Assembly (NCBI RefSeq): GCF_040869045.1
Contig: NC_090319.1
Coordinates: 47,960,779-48,024,778 of the forward strand
Length of the DNA: 64,000 nucleotides
Reading direction: 5' to 3'
Source: Eurosta solidaginis
Lineage: Eukaryota; Arthropoda; Insecta; Diptera; Tephritidae
In this document: piece after piece, positions 8,862 to 20,118 of the stretch
How the letters are laid out: every line of letters starts with the position of its first letter
Numbering within the stretch: position 1 is the first letter of the stretch
The notes under the pieces: model-generated
Database searches by the model: none
What the model saw: the letters and a program-made list of their open reading frames with translations, nothing else
What the model was told of the DNA's origin: nothing
Translations under genes and position numbers: made by a program

Positions 8862-11164
8862 ACAAGTAAGGAAGGTTAAGTTCGGTTGTAACCGAACATT
8901 ACATACTCAGTTGAGAGCTATGGTGGCAACATAAGGGAAAATAACCATATAGGAATATGAACCGAGGGTAACCCTGGAATGAGTTTGTATGACATGTGTA
9001 TCAAATGAAAGGTATTAAGAGGGAGTGGGCCATAGTTCTATAGGTGGACGCCATTTACGGATATCGCCATAAAGTGGGATCAGGGGTGACTCTAGAATGC
9101 GTTTGTACAATATGGGTATCAAACGAAAGGTGTTGATGGGTATTTCAAAAGGGCGTGGGGTTTAGTTCTACAGGTGGACGCCTTTTCGAGATATCGCCAT
9201 AAAGGTGGACCAGGGGTGGCTCTAGAATGCGTTTGTACAATATGGGTATCAAACGAAAGTTGTTGATGAGTATTTCAAAAGCGCGTGGGGTTTAGTTCTA
9301 CAGGTGGACGCCTTTTCGAGATATCGCCATAAAGGTGGACTAGGGGTGACTCTAGAAGGCGTTTTTACAATATGGGTATCAAAGGAAAGTTGTTGATGAG
9401 TATTTCAAAAGGGCGTGGGGTTTAGTTCTACAGGTGGACGCCTTTTCGAGATATCGCCATAAAGGTGGACCAGGGGTGACTCTAGAATGTGTTTGTACGA
9501 TATGAGTATCAAATTAAAGGTATTAATGAAGGTTTTAAAAGGAAGTGGTAGTAGTTGTATAGGTGGTCGCCTTTTCGAGATATAGCCATAAAAGTGGAGA
9601 ATGCGTTTGTACAATATGGGTATCAAATGAAAGGTGTTAATGAATATTTTAAAAGGGCGTGGGGCTTAGTTCTATAAGTGGACGCCTTTTCGAGATATCG
9701 CCATAAAGGTGGACCAGGGGTGACTCTAGAATATGTTTGTACGATATGAGTATCAAATTAAAATTATTAATGAGGCTTTTAAAAGGGAGTGGTGGTAGTT
9801 GTATATGTGAAGGCGTTTTCCAGATATCGACCAAAATGTGGACGAGGGTGACACAGAACCTCATCTGTCTGGTACCGCTAATTTATTTATATATGTAACA
9901 CCATGAACAGCATTCCTGCCAAGATATCAAGGGTTTTTTATTTCGCCCTGCAGAACTTTTTCATTTCATTCTACTTAATATGGTAGGCGTCACACCCATT
10001 TTACAAAGTTTTTTTCTAAGGTTATATTTTGCTTCAATATACTAATCCAAATACCATGTTTCATCCCTTTTTTCGTATTTGGTATAGAATTATGGCATTT
10101 TTTTCCTTTTTCGTAATTTTTGATATCGAAAAAGTGGGCGTGGTCATAGTCCGATTTCGGCCATTTTTTATACCAATACAAAGTGAATTCAGATAAGTAC
10201 GTGAACTAAGTTTAGTAAAGATATATCAATTTTTGCTCAAGTTATCGTGTTAACGGCCGAGCGGAAGGACAGACGGTCGACTGTGTATAAAAACTGAGCG
10301 TGGCTTCAACCGATTTCACTCTTTTTCACAGAAATAAATTACCATCCCAGAATCTAAGACCCTACCAAATTTCACAAGGATTGGTAAATTTTTGTTCGAC
10401 TTATGGCATTAAAAGTATTCTAGACAAATTAAATTGAAAAGAGCGAAGCCACGCCCATTTTGAAATTTTCTTTTATTTTTGCATTTTGTTTCACTATATA
10501 ATTAATGCAGTTGAATGTTGACATAATTTACATATATACTGTAAAGATATTAAATTTTTTGTTAAAATTTGACTTTAAAAAAAAAATTTTTCGTCGTTTT
10601 CCGATTTTACTAATTTTTATTAAGCATACATACAGTAATAGGAGTAACGTGCCTGCCAAATTTCATCATGATATCTTCAACGACTGCCAAATTACAGCTT
10701 GCAAAAGTTTTAAATTACCTTATTTTAAAAGTGGGCGGTGCCACGCCCATTGTTCAAAATTTTACTAATTTTCTATTATGCGTCATAAGCTCAATTCACT
10801 TACCAAGTTTCATCGCTCTATTTGTCTTTGGTAATGAATTATCGCACTTTTTCGGTTTTTCGAAATTTTCGATATCGAAAAAGTGGGCGTGGTTATAGTC
10901 CGATATTGTTCATTTTAAATAGCGATCTGAGATGGGTGCTCAGGAATCTACATACCAAATTCCATCAAGATACCTAAAATTTACTCACGTTATCGTGTTA
11001 ACGGACGGACGGACGGACGGACATGGCTCAATCAATTTTTTTTTCGATCCTGACGATTTTGATATATGGAAGTCTATATCTATTTCGATTCCTTTATACC
11101 TGTACAACCAACCGTTATCCAATCAAAGTTAACATACTCTGTGAGCTCTGCTTAACTTAGAATA
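8862..11164 (-). mobile_element. HINE/DINE-1-like element, full-length copy A
   Basis: The right tip in window sense is TGAGCTCTGCTTAACTTAG (degenerate) and the left tip is ACAAGTAAGGAAGG, followed by the hairpin TTCGGTTGTAACCGAA and CATACTCAGTTGAGAGC. Between them lie about six to seven 129-bp minisatellite units (about 9020-9870) and a body of some 1.2 kb containing GATATCGAAAAAGTGGGCGT, the GGACGGACGG run and A/T tracts. Inverted motifs one terminal and one subterminal, a hairpin near one end and a tandem core match the published architecture of Helentron-associated elements; the family name is inference. No protein is encoded. Confidence 0.85.
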
Positions 11165-11167
11165 AAA

Positions 11168-13262
11168 ACAAGTAAGGAAGGTTAATTTCGGGTGTAACCG
11201 AACATTGCATACTCATTTGAGAGCTATGGTGGCAATATAAGGGAAAATAACCATGTAGGATAATGAACCGAGGGTAACCCTGGAATGTGTTTGTATGACA
11301 TGTGTATCAAATGAAAGGTATTAAAGAGTATTTTAAGAGGGAGTGGGCCATAGTTCTATAGGTGGACGCCATTTAGGTATATCGCCATAAAGATGGATCA
11401 GGATTGACTCTAGAATTTGTTTGTACGATATGGGTATCAAATGAAAGGTGTTCATGGGTATTTTAAAAGGGAGTGATCCTTATTTTCATAGGTGGACACC
11501 GTTTCGAGATATCGGCATAAAGGTGGACCAGGGGTGACTCTAGAATGCGTTTGTAATATGGGTATCAAACGAAAGGTGTTGATGAGTATTTCAAAAGGGC
11601 GTGGGGTTTAGTTCTACAGGTGGACGCCTTTTCGAGATATCGCCATAAAGGTGGACCAGGGGCTAATGTAGAATGTGTTTGTATAATACGGCTATCAAAC
11701 AAAAGGTGTTAATGAGTATTTTAAAAGGGCGTGGGGCCTAGTGCAATAGGTGGACGCCTTTTCGAGATATCGCCATAAAGGTGGACCAGGGGTGACTGTA
11801 TAATGTGTTTGTACGATACGGGTATCAAATTAAAGGTATTAATGAGGCTTTTAAAAGGGAGTTGTGGTAGTTGTATAGGTGGTCGCCTTTTCCAGATATC
11901 GACCAAAATGTGGACCAGAGTGACCCAGGACATCATCTGTCTGGTACCGCTAATTTATTTATATATGTAACACCACGAACAGCATTCCTGCCAAGATTTC
12001 AAGGGTTTTTTATTTCGCCCTGCAGAACTTTTTCATTTTCTTCTATTTAATATGGTAGGTGTCACACCCATTTTACAAAGTTTTTTTCTAAAGTTATATT
12101 TTGCGTCAATAAACTAATCCAAATACCATGTTTCATCCCTTTTTTCGTATTTGGTATAGAATTATGGCATTTTTTTCGTTTTTCGTAATTTTCGATATAG
12201 AAAAAGTGGGCGTGGTCACAGTCCGATTTCGGCCATTTTTTATACCAATACAAAGTGAGTTCAGATAAGTACTTGAACTGAGCTTAGTAAAGATATATCG
12301 ATTTTTGCTCAAGTTGTCGTGTTAACGGCCGAGCGGAAGGACAGACGGTCGACTGTGTATAAAAATTGGGCGTGGCTTCAACCGATTTTACTCTTTTTCA
12401 CAGAAATAAATTACCATCCCAGAATCTAAGACCCTACCAAATTTCACAAGGATTGGTAAATTTGTGTTCGACTTATGGCATTAAAAGTATTCTAGACAAA
12501 TTAAATGGAAAAGGGCGGAGCCACGCCCATTTTGAAATTTTCTTTTATTTTTGCATTTTGTTGTACCATATCATTAATGGAGTTGAATGGTGACATAATT
12601 TACTTATATACTGTGAAGATATTAAATTTTTTGTTAAAATTTGACTTAAAAAAAAATTTTTTTTGAAAGTAGGCGTGGTCGTTCTCCGAGTTTGCTAATT
12701 TTTATTAAGCATACATATAGTAATAGGGGTAACGTTCCTGCCAAATTTCGTCATGATATCTTCAACGACTGCCAAATTACAGCTTGCAAAATTTTAAATT
12801 ACCTTCTTTTAAAAGTGGGCGGTGCCACACCCGTTGTCCAAAATTTTACTAATTTTCTATTCTGCGTCATAAGTTCAACTCACCTACCAAGTTTCATAGC
12901 TCTGTTTTTCTTTGGTAATGAATTATCGCACTTTTTCGGTTTTTCGAAATTTTCGATATCGAAAAAGTGTGCGTGGTTATAGTCCGATATTGTTCATTTT
13001 AAATAGCCATCTGAGATGGGTGATCAGGAATCTACATACCAAACTTCATCAAGATACCTCAAAATTTACTCAAGTTATCGTATTAACGGGCGGACGGACG
13101 GACGGACGGAAGGACCGACATGGCTCAATCAAATTTTTTTTCGAACCTGATGATTTTGATATATGGAAGTCTATATATATCTCGATTCCTTTACAACTGT
13201 ACAACCGACCGTTATCCAATCAAAGTTAATATACTCTGTGAGCTCTGCTCAACTGAGTATAA
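11168..13262 (-). mobile_element. HINE/DINE-1-like element, full-length copy B
   Basis: Copy B follows copy A head to tail with only a few A-rich bases between them. Its ends are complete: ACAAGTAAGG with the hairpin TTCGGGTGTAACCGAA on the left and GCTCTGCTCAACTGAGTATAA on the right in window sense. The minisatellite (about 11300-11940) holds about five units. The right end abuts a Tc1-like transposon whose own tip is missing. Confidence 0.85.
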
Positions 13263-14655
13263 TAATAGCACCACGCGCAAATTTATATTGACTCCGTTTA
13301 CATTTGTTTAATTGTTAGGCCGATTCAACTAACAACAAAATAATAAACTCTTTGATGTGAATAGTTTATTACCATAAGGAGATTATTTGGTATTTTTTAA
13401 CAGTTTATAATACGCCACGTAAATTAAACAAAAACTTAAAAACTACACAGTCAAAATAATAGCACTTCAATTCATTCTCAACAAAAATTAGTGGCCCTTT
13501 TTAAAATAAATCAAAAAGTTCACTTGGATATCTTGTATATAACTAATTATATGGTTTCAATACTTTGTCGTGTGCCCTTTGTTTGCTATTAACGCGGCAC
13601 AACGTCTTTCCATGGAATCCACTAAATGCTGGCATCTTTCTACTTTGATGGAACTCCAAATTTTCTGCACAGCCTCCCAGAGCCCTTCAATGCTAGTTGG
13701 TTTTATTGCAGACACACCCTTCTTTATCTTCGTCCACAGATTTTCGATAGGGTTCAAATCTGGGGACTGTTCAGGCCACTCCATTACATTGACAGAGTTA
13801 TCGTTGAACCATTTTTTGTCATTTTGCTGGTGTGTTTGGGGTCATTGTCTTACTAGAAGACCCACACCAGCGGCATTTCGTAGGAAGCATACGGCAGCAT
13901 AATTTCATCAAGGATTTTTCATAAACCGATGAATCCATAATGGGTTTGATCCAATATATAGGACCCACACCTTAATCCGAGAAGCAACCCCATACCGTAA
14001 TACTAAGACCTCCATGTTTGATAGTTTTTCCTGTAAATTGTGGCTTGTATTCGCTGTTAGATGGCCTACGGACAAAACATCTGGAACCCTTTCCACCAAA
14101 AAGAGCAATCTTGGATTCATCAGTGCATAGCACATTTCTCCACTTTTCCTTTGCCCAATTTAGAAGTGCTTTAGCAAAATAAATGCGTTTAGTAACATGC
14201 TTAGAAGAAAGGAGCGGCACTTTCGAGGACTACATTCATTGAGGCTGTTATCTCGAAGTCTACGGCGAATAGTTTCCACGCTTGCTGGCACATCCAATGT
14301 TTTTTTGAGCTCTGCAACTGTCATAAAGGGATTTGCTTTAGTCCTCCGTATTAACCGTTTTACTATTAAGAGTGACAAAACTGGCTTTCTACCGCGGGAA
14401 TCAACTTTTTGCTCATATCTTAGGGCATTTATTATCATTTTATTGGAACAGCCTAGCAATTCCTTTATTTGGGAATACGATTTACCCTCGGACACAAATT
14501 TTTTATTAGTCCACGTTTTTCAGGGGAACAATGCTTTTCGCATACAAAATGTAACTGCAATGTACACTCAAAAAATTAATATAGTAAATAGGTGAAATTT
14601 TTATATCTTTCGAATCAGAATATTGCAACTGGTGCTATTATATTGACCGGCACTG
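13261..14655 (-). mobile_element. Tc1-like transposon, degenerate, one end truncated
   Basis: The right end reads GTGCTATTATATTGACCGGCACTG followed by TA, i.e. an inverted CAGTGCCGG terminus with TA target. The left end has the matching inner part (TAATAGCACCA at 13264-13274) but lacks the outer dozen or so bases and runs straight into HINE copy B. A second AATAATAGCAC block at 13455-13466, next to ACAGTC, suggests the doubled inverted-repeat arrangement found in some Tc1 elements. The transposase is on the minus strand and broken. Confidence 0.85.
13557..14495 (-). pseudogene. Tc1-type DD34E transposase, broken
   Basis: The product would cut and paste the surrounding element. The N-terminal part (14495-14160) contains the helix-turn-helix region (SYSQIKELLGCS near residue 6, VETIRRRLRD near 74). 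The catalytic part follows in a shifted frame (14220-13972) with NVLCTDESKIALFGGKG, carrying the first Asp. The second Asp is in DNDPKH near 13835, preceded by stop codons. The C-terminal frame (13784-13557) has EWPEQSPDLNPIENLW with the Glu. Allowing for one frameshift between them, 34 residues separate the second Asp from the Glu, as in Tc1 elements. At least three frameshifts and several stops make it non-functional. Confidence 0.85.
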
Positions 14656-14657
14656 TA

Positions 14658-15427
14658 TATAACATTTTGGAAAACACAAAAAACCTGATTCTTTAGTAAA
14701 TAAAACTCCTAGAATGTTGAAATTTGACGTGTGATATTAAGACTCTTCATAAAAATTTGAAAAAAAATTTTAAAATAGGCGTGGCGCCGCCCACTTGTGT
14801 TAAAATCAATTTTACAAATATTATTAATCATAAATCAAAAAGCGTTAAACTTATCGTAACGAAATTCGGCAGAGAGTTTGCCTTTACTATAAGGAATGCT
14901 ATGAAGAAAAATTTACGAAATCGGTGGAGGACCACACCCACTTTTATATACAATATTTTTAAAAGGGTCGTAGACGAAAATAATAAGCTATATCTTAGCG
15001 AAAAAGAGCTTTTTATCAATAGAATTTTACTTTTTAAATTGAATTATAACATTAAATTGGAAAACACTAAAATTTTTGAAAATGGGTGCGGCACCGCCTC
15101 TTTTATGACTAAGCAATTTTCTATGTTTCGGGAGCCATAACTCGAAGAAAAATCGGTTAAAGACCACGGCAACTTAGATATAAAACAAGTTTAATAGGGT
15201 CTTAGAATAGATTAATAAGTTATAACTTAGCAAAAAATAGTTTTGAATCAATGATATTTCACTTATCAAGTTTTATTGTAAGAGGAAATGGGGAGACACT
15301 TTTTTTTATACGTGCGGTGCCACGTGTTATGTAGAAAAATAATTTATCTGAAATGAAATGTACAACTGCAGCTCACGCTGAGTATATAATGTTTGGTTAC
15401 ACCCGAACTTTGACACCTTTACTTGTT
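14658..15427 (+). mobile_element. Related HINE-like element, second subfamily (3' part)
   Basis: The 3' tip reads CACGCTGAGTATATAATG, then the hairpin region GGTTACACCCGAAC and the end CCTTTACTTGTT, the same ending as the main family. The body differs: it has repeated blocks such as AGGCGTGGCGCCGCCCACTT and AATAAGCTATATCTTAGCG / AATAAGTTATAACTTAGCA. No 129-bp minisatellite is present. The 5' part is missing where the Tc1 element sits. Open frames here (e.g. 14724-15140) have no recognisable domain. Confidence 0.7.
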
Positions 15428-16082
15428 TTGTTGTAGCTTTTTTCTTTGCTGTTACTGTTATTAAAACTTATAACTTGTTTATGGCTTTATTTTAGTTGCA
15501 AATTGCCATGAAACGAAAGGAAAGGGATATAAATTGTTTTACAAAGTAGTATAAATATGTGCTAAATATGCGACGTATAAATTGAATTCACGTTTTTTTC
15601 ATATTTCTTCAACAATTTTTGTAACACAAACAATTTTATTTGCATTCCAACCAGCGATAAAGTCACGCACCAAAGTTTTGTAAACATTAAAGCTTCAGAA
15701 CATAAATCACTACATACATTCATATCGCTATGCATGTGTTTGAGTAAATATTCATGTGATATGATTTGTGATATGACGTGACATTTATGGCAACACTTTT
15801 TTAAAAAACGCGTTAATTTGTTACAATTATAAAAAAAAAAAATTGTAAATTCAGATGCGAATATTTTTGGCTTGAGTTTTATATTTGTTTGCACTATAAG
15901 TCCCTCGCTAGAACAGGCAACTTGTCGTTATGCGGTTCGTGCCTATTAGACAATTTACAGCCAGAGTATATATTCGGCTGTATTTCAATGGTGTTTCGGG
16001 AAGTATTTAATACTAGGTTTGCCTTGTCGGCAGGTGGACGTACGACCAAGATGAACGACTCAGTACCGCATTTTAATAAGTA
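15428..16082. other. A+T-rich stretch, nothing identified
   Basis: I see no gene or bounded repeat here. The minus-strand frame 15562-15894 overlaps homopolymer-rich sequence and has no domain I recognise. Confidence 0.4.
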
Positions 16083-16442
16083 GGGTATGGTGTGATGGTA
16101 GCGTGCTCCGCCTACCACACCGGATGCCCTGGGTTCAAACCCCGGGCAAAGCAGTATGAAAAATTTTAGAAATAAGGTTTTTCAATTAGAAGAACAATTT
16201 TCTAAGCGGGGTCGCCCCTCGGCAGTGTTTGACAAGCGCTCCCGGTGTATTTCTGCCATGAAAATCTCTCTGTGAAAACTCATCTACCTTGCAGATGCCG
16301 TTCGGAGTCGACATAAAATCACGTAGGTCCCGTCCGGCCAATTTGTAAGGAAAATCAAGAGGAGCACGACGCAAATTGGAAGAGAAGCTCGGCCTTAGAT
16401 CTCTTCGGAGGTTATCGCGCCTTACATTTTTTTTTTTATTTA
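16083..16442 (+). mobile_element. tRNA-derived SINE, copy 1
   Basis: The head carries a polymerase III A box (TGGTGTGATGGTAGCGTG, from 16088) and B box (GGGTTCAAACC, 16131-16141) in tRNA spacing, and GCCC/GGGC arms around the B box resemble a T stem. The body contains GTCGCCCCTCGGCAGTG, CTCCCGGTGTATTTCTGCC and GATGCCGTTCGGAG; the tail has CGGAGGTTATCGCGCCTTAC and an oligo-T tract. Three further copies are in the window (25139/26711 split, 46702-47066, 51372-51689). It codes for no protein; transcription would be by polymerase III and mobilisation by a LINE. Confidence 0.85.
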
Positions 16443-16449
16443 TGAGAAG

Positions 16450-17715
16450 GAGAACGGAGTCGCAAGCCAAGGCAGACGAAAACGCATGAAGCAATGCGTT
16501 GGACTCTGGAAGCGAGTGTCAATAAGCTAGAGTCAATGAGTTCCGTGTTAGAAAAGCATACAAATGCAAACGGAGAAGTTGTGGGGAGAGGTGCACGGAG
16601 CAGAGGCAGTAAGGTAGCTCTTTCGTTGTCAAACGATTGGAAGCAGCCGTCGATCCAAACAAACGGGAGAAAGAGTGCTTGGAATGGGCTCTTGAGGCAG
16701 TACAAATAGTTTGAAGGCAGTTTAAGAGGTTTTTTTTGACAGACCGGCAGTATTGCAATGGTTCCGGAATGGTGAGGCAGGGCAGCCGCACATGCAAGAC
16801 AAGAGGGTTCAAAGCTGTTGAACAGATGCCTCTCAAAAGCGAAGTAGTAACTAACTCGAAACCAACATCCTTGAATTCTGCAAGACATGGAGGGTACGTC
16901 TAAAGTAAGTATGTGTCAACCATGGAAGTATTAGATAAACCAAAGTTGGAGGTGCCAAAGGGAGGTAGCACTAAGACTCCGACCGAAAATTGCTTAAACT
17001 GCAGCTGTGTCAAATTTCATATTGACAATCAAGCAACAATTTAGTCAATAATCTCGTAAGTAACAGCAACTAAAAGTATGTTAGAATGTAAAAAATCCCT
17101 GGGCATATTGGAATAGACGGGAATAAAATAGCGGTTGAACTAGCTAGAAAGGGCGCGTCCACCGAAGCTTGCCCCGCAAACATCGTAGTAATATTGGGAG
17201 AGATTAAGAGAAGGCGAAAGTTGCATATGGTTGCCCACGCGGGGAACGCGTGACCCAAGAGTAGAGCTTTAAGGTGTTGAAGAGCATGTGTAGGTCTTCT
17301 AACCTTGGACTAACAAAGTTATCATTAAAAAGAGGGAACTATAGACTCGTGTTGGATATTCTAACTGGACGCTGCCTTCTGGCGTCATATGTCTAAAAAC
17401 TACGTTTTGTTCTGTGATTGCAGATGTAGGAAGTACGGCTTAAACAAGAAAGCAATCGAGTACATTTTGTGTTCGTGCTCTGCACTTGCCAGAATAAAAC
17501 TCCAGCTATTAGGAGCTGTCAAATTTGAAAGGGAAATTGACTTAAGTCCTATAAAGCTTCTAGTAGTTGTCAAGAGGACGGGGTTATTTTATTACATAGA
17601 CGGGAGTTTTGGATAACGTTTTTCATTTTAGTCTTCAAACATACTTCTGGAAACACAATGGACTTTTTCAGTATAATTATTTGAAGTCCTCACTTACCGG
17701 CCAGTTCTACTTACT
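16450..17715 (+). pseudogene. LINE fragment: possible ORF1, RNase H and C-terminal zinc-finger region
   Basis: The 3' half is clear. IGIDGNKIAVELARKGAS (near 17107-17160) is the end of a LINE RNase H domain (the G-x-x-GN-x-x-A-D-x-LA pattern, with Asp replaced by Val). A C-rich segment CRCRKYG...CSCSAL (near 17417-17490) matches the cysteine-rich region that follows RNase H in LOA/Jockey-group elements, and LLVVVKRTGLF closes the frame near 17590. The 3' untranslated part has GGAAACACAATGGAC and GGCCAGTTCTACTTAC, resembling the end near 57020-57090. The 16494-16709 frame may be ORF1, but I see no diagnostic motif. Stops and an internal deletion make it dead. Confidence 0.7.
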
Positions 17716-18064
17716 TAGCGAATCATCACATCATCATATCTAGCTTTATGTTAATTTGTGTATCAAAGCTGGTTTTTACTTAAGAGTTCCTATGAATACA
17801 CGGTCCGGTCAATGTCAATATCTATACAAATTTATGAGCAAATTTCATTAAATATTAAATTCTTGCAACCCATTAGTAAAGCCAAAGAATTGATGTGTAG
17901 TCACAAACATTTACTCATTATGAATTATGCTTAACAAAAACAAAATCTGCACAATTTTAAATAATTGGCATAAAAAAAAAATTTTTTTAAATCATAATAA
18001 ATTATATTGCATGAAAAACAAGTAAGTAGTGCTGTTATACGTAACAATATGTTTGTATGTACGC
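17716..18064. other. A+T-rich stretch flanking the foldback element
   Basis: No gene, repeat boundary or RNA gene is visible; the sequence is rich in A and T runs. Confidence 0.4.
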
Positions 18065-18072
18065 ATACGCAT
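18065..18072. repeat. Target site duplication ATACGCAT, left copy
   Basis: ATACGCAT directly precedes the terminal TAAGCTGGG and is repeated exactly at 20111-20118. Confidence 0.85.
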
Positions 18073-20110
18073 TAAGCTGGGTTGATTTGCATGGACGAAA
18101 GTTAACCCATATCGCGCCATCGATTTTTCGATAGGCTTTGGGCTCAGGACCAAAAAAAATCCACTAAGCATACCCAAAAAAACAATTTTCGAGCCTGCAA
18201 TATTTGAGTTTTTTGACTTTTTTCTTTGATTTTTAAGGTTTTTTTCATGACCTGCTTAAAAAATTTTCATTTGATTTTAAAATGTTCATGTATAACACGA
18301 CTCAAAATTGACAGCTAAACACTTTGGCGATAACAGTTTTTTGAAAAAAAAAAAACAAAAAATTTTTTTTGGGTTTTGAGGAGTGTTTGTGAAAAAATTA
18401 ATTTCTTCGCTATTTTTTTTAAGGGTTTCTTCAGAAACGTGCAAAAGTGTTGCCGATGAAAACGAATTTGTCTCATAGTTCCTATCCCACTTAAAATTAT
18501 GCGATAAAAACGTTGGAAAATAACAGTTTAAAAAAAAATTTTTTTTGGTTTTTGGGACTTGTTTTGGTCGAAATCGATTTTTTGCATTTACAAGGCTCCA
18601 AATCATTTTTTATATATATGTTAGATCCACCAATAAGTATACCAAAATGATCAGGGGACGAGCTAAGTTGATTTAGCTATGTCCGTCTGTCCGTTTGTTT
18701 GAACGCAAACTAGTCCCTAGAGCGGATATATTTATAATATATATCCCATACAACCGACTCTTCAGGTAAGAGGAATTTCATCATTTTTGTCGAAATCGAT
18801 TTTTAGTCCGATCTTGATGATTTTTTCAGACAACAATCTATGCGCAATACGTAAGCTTGTAGTAAAATTTGATGTTGCTAGCTGTTAAAATGAGACAGAA
18901 ATGGGGCAGAAATGGCGAAACCCCTCTTATTGAACAACCGATTGTATGGGAGGTATATTCTATAGTGGTCCGATCCGTTCGATTCCGACAAATGTCAAAT
19001 CTCCCATAAAAATTTGCCTGCTTACCAAATTTCATCAATATATCTCAAAAATTGAGGGACTAGTTAGCGTACACAACAAACGGACAGACAGGCATATGGA
19101 CGGACGGACAGACGGACATGGCTAAATCAGCTTAGCTCGTCCCTGATCATTTTGGTATACTTATTGGTGGGTCTAACGGAAACATATACATAAAAAATGA
19201 TTTGGAGCCTTGAAAATGAAAAAATCGGTAATTTATTTAATAATTTGCGAAAAATTTAAACAACGTGAGATCAGGACGGACAAGGCGACAGCTGTTTCGA
19301 GTATACCTTGTAAATCTCTTCAAAGCCTTTTCTCCCGGGAGGGGGATTCGAACCCGCACTCCTACGATAGTTGAAATGGTTACAAACGCATTCAGTTCTG
19401 ACACGTCTTAGTTGTTGTAAAGTTTTTCCCAATTGCCTTTTTTCGCATATATTAATCTTCTACAAATCACATACTTCGTATGTAATTATGTGTTGAAGTT
19501 ATGCATGTTTGTAAGGCGGTTTCAGAGAAACTGGTATTGTTGCTATTTTTGTTCTGTTTATAGAACTACAACGAATTAACCAAATGTTGTCTGTTTGTAA
19601 GAGTTAATCGGGGATTGCCCGTATTGCTTTAAATGTATGAAAACATTTATTTCAAGCAATTTTTAATTTTATAATTTATTTAGTAATTTGGGAAAAAATT
19701 GATTTCGACCAAAACTGTTAATGCCAACGTTTTTATAGCATAATTTTAAGTGGGATAGGAACTATGAGACAAACTCATTTTCATCGGCAACACTTTTGCA
19801 CGTTTCTGAAGAAACTCTTAAAAAAAATAGCGAAAAAATTAATCTTTTCACCAAAACACTCCTCAAAACCCAAAAAATATTTTAATAATAAGTTATACAC
19901 GAAAATTTTAAAATCAAAACAAAATTTTTTAAGCAGGTCATGAAAAAATCCTTAAAAATCAAAGAAAAAAAAAAAAAACAAAAAACTCAAATTTTGCAGG
20001 CTCGAAAATTATTTTTTTTTTTGTATGCTTAGTGGAATTTTTTTTTTCATGAGCCTAAAACCTATCGAAAAAGCGATGGCGCGATATAGGTTAAAAATCG
20101 TCCCAGCTTA
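18073..20110. mobile_element. Foldback-type element with about 600-bp inverted arms
   Basis: The termini are TAAGCTGGG and CCCAGCTTA with exact 8-bp duplications outside. The arms (about 18073-18725 and 19055-20110) are inverted copies: for example TATCGCGCCATCG with TTTTTCGATAGG on the left pairs with CCTATCGAAAAAGCGATGGC on the right, GTGCAAAAGTGTTGCCGATG with CATCGGCAACACTTTTGCAC, and CAATAAGTATACCAAAATGA with its inverse near 19150-19170. The centre (about 18726-19054) is not palindromic and has no coding capacity. GTCCGTCTGTCCG and GACGGACGGACAGACGG runs lie inside both arms. The right arm is interrupted by an insertion at about 19237-19690. The superfamily is uncertain: an 8-bp duplication allows hAT or P; the terminus does not fit the hAT pattern well. 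Confidence 0.85.
19237..19690 (-). mobile_element. SINE-like insertion in the right foldback arm
   Basis: Comparison of the two foldback arms shows extra sequence between AAAAAATCG (left) and AAAAAATTG (right), which may be its 9-bp duplication with one mismatch. About 265 bp of it recurs at 55441-55715, including CGACATCAGGACGGACAAGG-type sequence and CAATTGCCTT. On the minus strand GGGTTCGAATCCC (near 19345) is a perfect B-box-like word, but I cannot place a convincing A box, so SINE is a candidate label only. Confidence 0.55.
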
Positions 20111-20118
20111 ATACGCAT
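20111..20118. repeat. Target site duplication ATACGCAT, right copy
   Basis: Exact partner of 18065-18072. Confidence 0.85.

Noticed and set aside
16083..16156. Functional tRNA gene at the SINE head
   Set aside because: A and B boxes are present, but the same body follows in several dispersed copies with target duplications, so it is a SINE head and not a free tRNA gene.
16436..16888. 150-codon minus-strand frame
   Set aside because: No domain; the plus strand is the better candidate for LINE-derived sequence and the frame overlaps the SINE tail.
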